From: Winogradskyella tangerina
GTDB lineage: Bacteria > Bacteroidota > Bacteroidia > Flavobacteriales > Flavobacteriaceae
Assembly: GCF_003260205.1 (NCBI RefSeq)
Contig: NZ_QERF01000002.1
Location: forward strand, 310,001-374,000
Length of the DNA: 64,000 nt
Direction of reading: 5' to 3'
This document shows positions 37,498 to 44,404 of the stretch, piece by piece. Each line of letters begins with the position of its first letter. Positions within the stretch are counted from its first letter, which is position 1. The position numbers and the translations under genes were made by a program. The notes below the pieces were generated by a model that saw only the letters and a list, made by a program, of their open reading frames with translations, made no database searches and had not been told where the DNA came from.

Positions 37498-39083
37498 GTT
37501 GAAGTAATTAATTGTTTAACGGTTTCTATGGTATCAATTTCATCTACCGGTTTGTCTTTTCGCCAACGTGCAATTCTTGGGAATCTTAGAGCAACACCTG
37601 ATTTATGGCGATTACTTAGAGCGATGCCTTCAAAAGCAATTTCAAAAACCAGTTCGGGCTTCACTGTTCTTACGGGGCCAAAACGTTCAATGGCGTTTTT
37701 ATTTACCCACTGAGATATCTCGGTAATCTCTTTGTCTGTTAAGCCTGAATAGGCCTTTGCAACGGTGACTAGGGCGTCATCTTTCTTCACAGCAAAGGTG
37801 TAATCTGTGTATTTTGAACTTCTTCGCCCACTACCCTTTTGCGCATAGATCATAACGGCATCGATGGTTAACGGATCTACCTTCCATTTCCACCAATCAC
37901 CTTTTTTGCGACCGGTGTGATAAGGCGAATGCTTCTGTTTTAGCATTAGTCCCTCGCTATTTATTGCTCTTGAATTATTTCTTATTTCATGAAGCTCATC
38001 CCACTTTTCAAACTTAACCAAAAACGATAATTGCAAATGATCTGGTAATGCTATGGAATCGAAAATTGTTTCCAGTCTTTGCCTTCGCTCGATAAATGAA
38101 ACAGAACGCATATCATCGCCTTCATATTCCAGGAGGTCATAGGCATAGAATCCGATGGGAATTTCCTCTAATAATTTTTTGGTGACATTTTTACGATTCA
38201 AGCGTTTTTGAAGGTCATTAAAAAGTAAAACGTCGTTGTCTTTCATAGCCAGTATTTCGCCATCAATCACAAAATCATATTTGAAATTTTTTATAGCTTC
38301 TACAAGCTCAGGAAATTGTTTCGTAACTAATTCTTCACCACGCGACCAGATATAAATTTCGTTGTTACGCTTCACGATCTGACCTCTAATCCCATCCCAT
38401 TTTTGTTCTACGATCCAATCATGAGGTTCGCCTAATTCTGGAAGTTCTTTTTCTAAAGCATAGGCCAAACAGAAGGGATAAGGTTTGGAATTATCGTAGT
38501 TGATATGAGTACCATTGATTAGTTCTTCAAAGGTAATATCATCCACTGTCCAGTTTCCAATAATACTATGCATCAATTGGTTGGAATCTATTCCTGTTAA
38601 TTTTGACAAGGCATTGACAAGCGTTTTTTTTGAAACTCCAATTCTGAAACTTCCACCGATGAGTTTATTGAATATCAGTCGTTCTTGTTGGTCTAAACCA
38701 GACCATGCCTCCAAGACAAAGGCTTTTTTATCTTCCTCAGATTTTGGTTTTAAAGCCTTTAATTCGGTCATCCATTCATGAAGGCTAAGATCTAATTTGT
38801 GATTAGGTTCTGGTAGCAAAAGTGCCATGGTTTCACCGAGATCACCTACGGTGCTGTAACTTTCTAAAAAAAGCCATTCGGGTAGTGTTGTGAGTTCCAT
38901 ACACCATGCTCGCATAAGTGTTGTTTTAACAGGTCTGGAAGGGCGTTTACCTGTGAAAAGTGCAATGAGCCATAGTTTGTCCTTATCTGGAGCTCTTTTG
39001 AAATAATCAACCAAAGCATCAATCTTGGCATTGGTTTTATTGGTAATCTCTAAGGCACTTATGAGCTCTGAAAATAACTTCAT
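37494..39083 (-). CDS. ATP-dependent DNA ligase (ligase-associated repair operon)
   Basis: A 529-residue ATP-dependent ligase. The N-terminal helical DNA-binding domain is followed by the nucleotidyl transferase domain with the KxDG lysine in VEQKWDGIRG, DGEILAMKDND, SEGLMLKQKHSPYHTGRKKGDWWKWK-type motifs IV-V, and the OB domain with FAVKKDDALVTVAKAYSGL and VFEIAFEGIALS. It is distinct from the NAD-dependent LigA. It lies between the exonuclease and the Lhr-type helicase, each with a 4-bp overlap. Confidence 0.95.
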   Translation of the reverse strand: MKLFSELISALEITNKTNAKIDALVDYFKRAPDKDKLWLIALFTGKRPSRPVKTTLMRAWCMELTTLPEWLFLESYSTVGDLGETMALLLPEPNHKLDLSLHEWMTELKALKPKSEEDKKAFVLEAWSGLDQQERLIFNKLIGGSFRIGVSKKTLVNALSKLTGIDSNQLMHSIIGNWTVDDITFEELINGTHINYDNSKPYPFCLAYALEKELPELGEPHDWIVEQKWDGIRGQIVKRNNEIYIWSRGEELVTKQFPELVEAIKNFKYDFVIDGEILAMKDNDVLLFNDLQKRLNRKNVTKKLLEEIPIGFYAYDLLEYEGDDMRSVSFIERRQRLETIFDSIALPDHLQLSFLVKFEKWDELHEIRNNSRAINSEGLMLKQKHSPYHTGRKKGDWWKWKVDPLTIDAVMIYAQKGSGRRSSKYTDYTFAVKKDDALVTVAKAYSGLTDKEITEISQWVNKNAIERFGPVRTVKPELVFEIAFEGIALSNRHKSGVALRFPRIARWRKDKPVDEIDTIETVKQLITST

Positions 39084-40120
39084 TCGGCACTGGCTTTATC
39101 AGTTTCAACTTCGGAATTGATTAAGGTTTCGTCGCCGTATTCGGTAATTAATTCTTTTGCATTAATCCCAATCTCTCTCAGGTATTTTGAAAAAACAGCC
39201 TGGTAGCCATGTGTAACATAAACTTGTTCAGCCTCTGAAGATTTAACGGCGTCGATGAGACCATTCCAATCGGCATGATCACTAACCGCAAATCCGGCAT
39301 CAACAGATTGCCAGCGACGATTGCCGCGAATTTGCATCCAACCTGAACATATTGCGGTTGCAGGATTGGGCAGGCGCTTAAGCATTCTTGAACCTAACAA
39401 TGCAGGTGGTGCAATAATGACTTTGTTTTGGAGTGTTTTTTTATCAAGATCGGCAGACCATAATTTTGTTTCAGGGAGTTGAAACCCTGAAGCTGAAATG
39501 GCTTCATTCAAATTATAAATTGATCGATGCACGTAAATATCGTCATCTACACCCTCTAGTAGAGAAAGTAATCGTTGCGCCTTCCCAAGTGAATAGCCTA
39601 AAAATACTGAAGCTCTGTTATTAATTCGGTTATTCTCGACCCAACTATGTAATTCGCCTTGTAATTCTTCTTCCTTTTTCCAATTATAAATTGGTAGTCC
39701 GAAGGTACTTTCAGTAATGAATGTATGGCATTTAATGGATTCAAAAGGAGTAGTTATAAAATCGGGCTGCGTTTTGTAGTCACCAGTGAAAACCACCACA
39801 TATCCTTTATATTCTAAACGGATCTGAGCAGAACCTATCACATGTCCTGCAGGATAGAAACTAACATCAACACCGTTGATAACTAGATGCTCACCATATT
39901 CTATACTTTGAACCTTAATATCGGCTCCTAGTCTATGTTTCAGAATGGGCTTTGAATCGTTAGTACAGAGATAGTTCTTCATTCCCCAACGGGCATGATC
40001 AGCATGGCCATGCGAAATTATGGCGTAGTCTACTGGTTTCCAAGGATCAAGATAGAATTTACCTTGTGGACAATAGATCCCTTTTTTGGTGAATTTTATA
40101 AGTTGGTTTTCTTTTTGCAC
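39080..40120 (-). CDS. ligase-associated DNA damage response exonuclease
   Basis: A 346-residue metallo-beta-lactamase/beta-CASP-like nuclease of the SNM1/Pso2 type. Metal motif ISHGHADHARWG; later VVFTGDYKTQPDF, a GYSLGKAQRLL segment, and a C-terminal VSDHADWNGLI with VYVTHGYQAVFSKYL. It is the first gene of the operon; the ligase gene overlaps its stop by 4 bp. Relatives act on DNA ends. Confidence 0.93.
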   Translation of the reverse strand: MQKENQLIKFTKKGIYCPQGKFYLDPWKPVDYAIISHGHADHARWGMKNYLCTNDSKPILKHRLGADIKVQSIEYGEHLVINGVDVSFYPAGHVIGSAQIRLEYKGYVVVFTGDYKTQPDFITTPFESIKCHTFITESTFGLPIYNWKKEEELQGELHSWVENNRINNRASVFLGYSLGKAQRLLSLLEGVDDDIYVHRSIYNLNEAISASGFQLPETKLWSADLDKKTLQNKVIIAPPALLGSRMLKRLPNPATAICSGWMQIRGNRRWQSVDAGFAVSDHADWNGLIDAVKSSEAEQVYVTHGYQAVFSKYLREIGINAKELITEYGDETLINSEVETDKASAE

Positions 40121-40289
40121 AGCGTTGTAAGCTATAAAAAATGTGAATATGCCTGTAGTAAAATATAGTTAATTTTTAATATTTGAATGAAAAATCAGGA
40201 AGCAAAAATTTTAAAATGACTTAAAATGAATCTTGTAAGTGAAAGAAATTCTAAAATCATAAAATCGTATTAAAAAACTCGATATTTTT

Positions 40290-40321
40290 TTTGCGTTCTT
40301 TGATATGATAAGTTACATTTG
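40290..40321 (+). promoter_or_regulatory. Bacteroidetes-type promoter of tRNA-Ser
   Basis: TTTG at 40290-40293, a 20-bp spacer and a perfect TAnnTTTG box, TACATTTG, at 40314-40321. It lies about 36 bp upstream of the tRNA. Confidence 0.7.
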
Positions 40322-40357
40322 CATCCGCAATTTTAGGAAACGTTCTTTAGATTGTAT

Positions 40358-40441
40358 GGAGAGGTGCCAGAGTGGTAATGGAGCAGATTGCTAATCTGTC
40401 AACGCGTAAGTGTTGCCCGGGTTCGAATCCCGGTCTCTCCG
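40358..40441 (+). tRNA. tRNA-Ser (GCT)
   Basis: Cloverleaf of 84 bases. The acceptor is GGAGAGG / TCTCTCC with G as discriminator. The anticodon loop TTGCTAA gives GCT. A long variable arm (GTCAACGCGTAAGTGTTGC) marks the serine type. The T arm is CCGGGTTCGAATCCCGG. CCA is not encoded. Confidence 0.95.
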
Positions 40442-40446
40442 CCTTC

Positions 40447-40609
40447 GCCCGCTGAAGTATAAACCAAAGCAGGCAACAATATATGGACAAGCGGGCTCCG
40501 TCGGACGGGTCCGCCCATTCCATTAAAAATCAAATTACAGCGCATGCTGTAATTCGGGGTGTAGCACCTCGACTGCGCTCGGTACAGGCTTCGCCCGGAA
40601 CCGGGCTAC
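40447..40609. other. GC-rich hairpin-bearing spacer with tRNA-Pro fragments
   Basis: The spacer between tRNA-Ser and tRNA-Pro carries several hairpins: GCCCGCT / AGCGGGC (40447 and 40491), ATTACAGC-GCAT-GCTGTAAT (40534-40553) and CCCGGAACCGGG. TTCGGGGTGTAGC (40553-40565) repeats the tRNA-Pro 5' end at 40671-40683. AACCGGGCTAC (40599-40609) is the reverse complement of tRNA-Pro D-arm bases 40684-40694. No ORF was seen in it. Confidence 0.55.
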
Positions 40610-40672
40610 AAGTTCAGAATTGATGACCGTTTTGAAGTTGTAATTTGAAATATTGACATTTAATACTGTTTT

Positions 40673-40747
40673 CGGGGTGTAGCGTAGCCCGGTTATCGCG
40701 CCGCGTTTGGGACGCGGAGGTCGCAGGTTCGAATCCTGCCACCCCGA
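40673..40747 (+). tRNA. tRNA-Pro (TGG)
   Basis: Cloverleaf of 75 bases. The acceptor is CGGGGTG / CACCCCG with A as discriminator. Stem CCGCG / CGCGG holds loop TTTGGGA, anticodon TGG. The T arm is GCAGGTTCGAATCCTGC. CCA is not encoded. Confidence 0.96.
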
Positions 40748-40980
40748 CTACGTTCATTGAAGCTTTTGTGAAGTAGTACTTCTAGCTTCTTGAACTTCGT
40801 CGGTTAAACCCGACAAAAAGGTTGAATTAAATTTGGTTAAAAATTTATTTTTATAAGAAATTGGTTCAAGCTTTTGCAGAAAGCATCGCTTTTTGCAACA
40901 AACTATATTCAGGATCAACGCAGTTAATCCTGTAATAAGAGCAAAGAAGAAATGTCAGCATACCTGCTGGTCCCTTCGTT

Positions 40981-41004
40981 AAAAATGTCTTCCAGACATT
41001 TTTT
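40981..41004 (+). terminator. hairpin with T-tract between tRNA-Pro and tRNA-Arg
   Basis: AAAATGTCT, loop TCC, AGACATTTT, then more T. It lies 13 bp before tRNA-Arg. The 230 bp between it and tRNA-Pro hold no ORF that I can support. Confidence 0.65.
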
Positions 41005-41017
41005 ATTCACTCGGTCC

Positions 41018-41091
41018 GGTCGCGTAGCTCAGCTGGATAGAGCATCTGCCTTCTAAGCAGACGGTCACAGGTTCGAATCCTGTCGCGATCA
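41018..41091 (+). tRNA. tRNA-Arg (TCT)
   Basis: Cloverleaf of 74 bases. The acceptor is GGTCGCG / CGCGATC with A as discriminator. Stem CTGCC loops TTCTAAG, anticodon TCT. The T arm is ACAGGTTCGAATCCTGT. A tyrosine recombinase gene begins 157 bp downstream in the same direction, so the 3' end is a likely integration site. Confidence 0.95.
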
Positions 41092-41118
41092 CTTTTTACT
41101 ATTCAGTATTTTTCACTT

Positions 41119-41145
41119 CCCCGCGTTACGCCAGTAACGACGGGG
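41119..41145. terminator. GC-rich hairpin downstream of tRNA-Arg
   Basis: CCCCG-C-GTTAC / GTAAC-GA-CGGGG followed by ATTTT. It probably ends the tRNA-Arg transcript, and it lies between the tRNA and the recombinase boxes. Confidence 0.6.
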
Positions 41146-41166
41146 ATTTTAGTTTCTCATGGTTTC

Positions 41167-41233
41167 GGTGAAGTTCGGTGATTGTCACTTTTTTGTTTCA
41201 CCTATACTTCACCCGTTGAAGTTATATTTCACC
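41167..41233. repeat. GGTGAA/TTCACC box array upstream of the integrase
   Basis: GGTGAA at 41167, GGTGAT at 41177, then TTTCACC at 41196, CTTCACC at 41207 and TTTCACC at 41227, in inverted orientation with 10, 11 and 20 bp steps. Helical-turn spacing directly before an integrase gene suggests arm-type recombinase or accessory-factor sites, or an operator. Confidence 0.6.
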
Positions 41234-41247
41234 TAAAATAAAAAACT

Positions 41248-42480
41248 ATGAGTTCAAGTATTAAATTTATCATCAACAAAAGCAAGAAAAGTAAAAGAGA
41301 CAATCGTTATCCAATTTACCTAAGAGTTTTTCAAAATTTTAAAAAATCAGAGGGTTCTATGGATTTAACCAGAGTCAACGAATCAGATTTGAAATATTGG
41401 ATAGAAGCTACCCAACGCTTCGATTCAAAGCAAAAGAAGTTTGAAGCCTACAATCTATTGTTTAATGAAATAGAAAATGAGTTTCACCATTTTCTACGGG
41501 AACACAGAAATGATATAAATAAAATAAGTGCCAAGGATATTAGAGATCACTTATTAAATAGAAACAAGCCCAATGAGGAGGTTTATCTCCACGATGCAAT
41601 TTGGGATTGGTATAATACAGAAGTCCTAAACGATGGAGATAAGACGTTAGGAACCAAGAAGAATTACAAAAAATCACTAAACCATTTTAGTAATTTTCTT
41701 AAACGTGCCAAATTAAAAAATCTACGTATTGAAGATTTTAAACGGTTTCATGCCAATAAGTTTATGACCTATTTAAAACAATCTGATAATAAAACAGGAA
41801 AAATTGCATTAAAAGGCCAATCTGTGAATAGTGTAATCAAGAACATAAAACCTTATTTTTCAAAGTTACAGCAAGACGAAGCTATCCTATCAAATCCGTT
41901 CCATGGTATTAGGGCTACTGAAAAAAAGATTCATAAACCAAGACTTTCTAATGAAGATTTTAAAAGAATCGTAGAATTGGATTTATCAAATGATTTGAAG
42001 TTAGACGTTTACAGGGACTTATTCTTGTTTCTTTGTTTCACAGGATTGAGTTACTGCGATGCTACTAATTTGCGTTATGAGGATGTAAAAAACGGAAAAT
42101 TTCAACTGTATCGCAAAAAGTCCAATGTAAGTACAAGGCAGTTTTTTATCAGACAGAGCTGGAAGATTATATTAAAGTATGAAGGACTGACTCCTGAGTC
42201 CCGCATTTTACCCAAGCGAAGTTTGGATAAATTGAATTTAAATTTAAAATTAATTGCTGTTAAAGCGGGAATTAGCTATAATTTGACTAGTTACTCAGCG
42301 CGACGGTTCTTCCGTCAATCTATTCATCAATCTGGAATTAGAGAGGCATTAGTTGTGAAAACCTTAATGGGACATACGCGATCAAACGACATGGACCACC
42401 ATTATTTTCTTGTCGATGACAACATTTTGATTAAGGCCAAGAAAAAACTACAGAAACACTATAAAAAACTGCTGAAATGA
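41248..42480 (+). CDS. tyrosine recombinase / site-specific integrase
   Basis: A 410-residue integrase of the type common in Bacteroidetes mobile elements: N-terminal arm-binding region, SAM-like core-binding domain (residues about 105-210) and a catalytic domain. Visible active-site parts are FTGLSYCDATNLRYEDV (first Arg), RKKSN (Lys loop), TSYSARRFFRQS (second Arg; the usual His of HxxR is Tyr) and LMGHTRSNDMDHHYF (GH and the nucleophilic Tyr). The position, 157 bp after tRNA-Arg, suggests integration there. The next gene overlaps its stop by 4 bp. Confidence 0.92.
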   Translation: MSSSIKFIINKSKKSKRDNRYPIYLRVFQNFKKSEGSMDLTRVNESDLKYWIEATQRFDSKQKKFEAYNLLFNEIENEFHHFLREHRNDINKISAKDIRDHLLNRNKPNEEVYLHDAIWDWYNTEVLNDGDKTLGTKKNYKKSLNHFSNFLKRAKLKNLRIEDFKRFHANKFMTYLKQSDNKTGKIALKGQSVNSVIKNIKPYFSKLQQDEAILSNPFHGIRATEKKIHKPRLSNEDFKRIVELDLSNDLKLDVYRDLFLFLCFTGLSYCDATNLRYEDVKNGKFQLYRKKSNVSTRQFFIRQSWKIILKYEGLTPESRILPKRSLDKLNLNLKLIAVKAGISYNLTSYSARRFFRQSIHQSGIREALVVKTLMGHTRSNDMDHHYFLVDDNILIKAKKKLQKHYKKLLK

Positions 42481-43295
42481 ATCAGTCAATTGAACAGTAC
42501 CGAGCCAAGTTAAAAATACTTAATGCTAAGTATAAAAAACAAATAATATGCGATTTTGAATTAAAAAAAAGATCGCTTCTGGAAGAATTAAGGAAACAAT
42601 ATGACAAATGGAAAGAATCGAATGATATCCATAGGTTTATGCTAATTGGTAAAATTACTAGTCAGCTATCATTCTATAACTGCAAAGATGTAATTAATAA
42701 TATGAAAGAATTAGGTATCAGTCAGTATACGTTGCGGAAGTTTGTTGACTTTAACTCTATTTTCAGAAGGCTAGACTTATTTCAGAATCAATCTAATTAC
42801 CTATTTCCCTATAAAATCGTTTGGCCGTTATATGTAATGTATAGTGATTTTCTTATTCAAGATTTTTTAGCAATTGACTATGGAATAGACATATCAGCCA
42901 TTGCAAAAAAAATAAATCGTCAGCGGCATAATCTGACATTCCCTTTTGAATTGAAAGAAAATGAAATGCATTTAAAACAATTGCAACGATTTTTCAAAGA
43001 TGATTTCATATTCAACCTCTCAGAGAAGAACACCATAAGTTCAATGGCCCATGTTTATGCATATCCGCATAAATCTGTCTACAAAGCTATGTATAAAGAA
43101 ATTGAGCATTTTAATTGTGAACTGCTTGCCAATGAATTGAATGTTGGTGATTACAAAGTTGACTTTTATGACCTACTAGTAATAATTTTAAGGAATCAAG
43201 GTCTATTGAATAAAAATGAAGAAGTAATTGATCGAAGCTATTATAACGAAAGGCAGCATAAAATCTTAACGGTTAATAGCATATTGGGATTGTGA
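42477..43295 (+). CDS. integrase-coupled protein of unknown function
   Basis: A 272-residue protein, basic and helical. A coiled-coil-like start (LKKRSLLEELRKQYDKWKES) is followed by mixed helices. SSMAHVYAYPHKSVYKAMYK could be a helix-turn-helix, but the match is weak. The start overlaps the integrase stop by 4 bp, so the two are made together. It may be an accessory recombination or regulatory factor, which is inference from position. No family recognised. Confidence 0.7.
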   Translation: MNQSIEQYRAKLKILNAKYKKQIICDFELKKRSLLEELRKQYDKWKESNDIHRFMLIGKITSQLSFYNCKDVINNMKELGISQYTLRKFVDFNSIFRRLDLFQNQSNYLFPYKIVWPLYVMYSDFLIQDFLAIDYGIDISAIAKKINRQRHNLTFPFELKENEMHLKQLQRFFKDDFIFNLSEKNTISSMAHVYAYPHKSVYKAMYKEIEHFNCELLANELNVGDYKVDFYDLLVIILRNQGLLNKNEEVIDRSYYNERQHKILTVNSILGL

Positions 43296-43354
43296 TTTTT
43301 TTGTTTCAACAATTCACGGCAGTTTCTGGCGAAATTAGTAGCAAAATTTATAAT

Positions 43355-43573
43355 ATGAATACTATAGAGAATCAAAAATTGAAGCTTAAAGAAACAACAC
43401 TTATAGGAGACTGGATACCACGAAAAGTTGTCAAAGAGTTTTTTGGTTATGGTAATACTAAAATGGCATCTTTCGCAAGGGATTATGATATAAGAGTATC
43501 GAAAGTTGGAAAGCGAGTTTTTTATAGCTATTCCGACATATTACGTCTTTTGGAAGAAGAATCACTTCTTTGA
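43355..43573 (+). CDS. excisionase-like helix-turn-helix protein
   Basis: About 72 residues from the chosen ATG (MNTIENQKLK). The core resembles the MerR/excisionase-type DNA-binding module: GDWIPRKVVKEFFGYGNTKMASF, then IRVSKVGKRVFYSYSDILRLLEE. The frame is open back to 43292, but the added residues look non-coding. It may control excision or the element's genes. It ends convergently with a 46-bp overlap on the RHH-like gene. Confidence 0.75.
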   Translation: MNTIENQKLKLKETTLIGDWIPRKVVKEFFGYGNTKMASFARDYDIRVSKVGKRVFYSYSDILRLLEEESLL

Positions 43574-43956
43574 GCATGATTTCTTTTCAGTCGTTCTAAA
43601 GCTGTTTCATATTTCAGGTCATCAATCAGTTTATTTAGTTCTGATTGTAAATCACGAAATCTCAATTGAATCATCCATAATTCTAGATAAGAATCAGAAT
43701 CTGACTTGCTATGATTTTTAACTTCTTCAATATTTTTATTGAGTTCATCAATATAATCCTTTACTTTTTGGGTAAGGTTTGTTAGCCTTTCAGCCCTCAA
43801 TGGTTTCCCATATCTTTTTTTATACTTTATCAATATCCATCTTGCCCATTCAGAAATGCATATTTCATTCTCATTGGCCAAAATTTCAAATTGATTATGG
43901 ATACTTTCAGTTAATCTCATTGAAAGATTTTTAGTCTTAGGTTGTTTCATAATCAT
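43528..43956 (-). CDS. ribbon-helix-helix-like protein (MobC- or regulator-like)
   Basis: A 142-residue protein. The N-terminal part fits a ribbon-helix-helix fold: TKNLSMRLTESIHNQFEILA followed by ISEWARWILIKYKKR. The rest is charged and probably coiled-coil (KVKDYIDELNKNIEEVKNH). Such proteins act as relaxosome accessory factors (MobC) or as repressors in Bacteroidetes elements. No relaxase gene is in the window. About 225 bp upstream of its start lies a quartet of GTATAC boxes. Confidence 0.65.
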   Translation of the reverse strand: MIMKQPKTKNLSMRLTESIHNQFEILANENEICISEWARWILIKYKKRYGKPLRAERLTNLTQKVKDYIDELNKNIEEVKNHSKSDSDSYLELWMIQLRFRDLQSELNKLIDDLKYETALERLKRNHAQRSDSSSKRRNMSE

Positions 43957-44180
43957 CTCATTTGAATTATTAGATCAAATTTAGCCCTTATTAGTTGTTT
44001 ATTGTTGAAACAAAAATTTGACATCCAATGTTTTTATAAGAACCAAATAGGTATAAAATCTTCAATCCTTAGTTCTAGAATACAAAATGTTGTATAGTCA
44101 ATGATATATCATTTTCAACCATTCATGATAGTAATACTTTGTTGGGTTGGACTATAATAAAAAGAAATAAATAGCACGCC

Positions 44181-44229
44181 GTATACTAATGTATACGATG
44201 AAATCGACAATCTGTATACAAGCGTATAC
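44181..44229. repeat. four GTATAC boxes arranged as an inverted repeat
   Basis: GTATAC at 44181, 44191, 44214 and 44224: two pairs with a 10-bp pitch facing each other across about 17 bp, bounded by CC and GG (CCGTATAC ... GTATACGG). This is the only organised sequence I see in the 448-bp gap 43957-44404. RHH-type binding sites have this pitch. Operator or transfer origin are both possible. Confidence 0.6.
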
Positions 44230-44404
44230 GGTTATAAAAATGAAGCTAACATACTATTAACTAATACAATGACACAATTAATCAAAGGCTTTTATGCAAG
44301 TAAAATAATGCAGTAATAATATTTTATTAACCTCTAAAGCAAATAAGACATACAAAATATTTCTTCGCTTTATAGTTAAATCGGTTCTTCCATTTTTAAG
44401 ATTA

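Noticed and set aside
43957..44404. Possible gene in the gap between the RHH-like gene and hsdR
   Set aside because: No frame with start and coding character; only the GTATAC boxes are organised.
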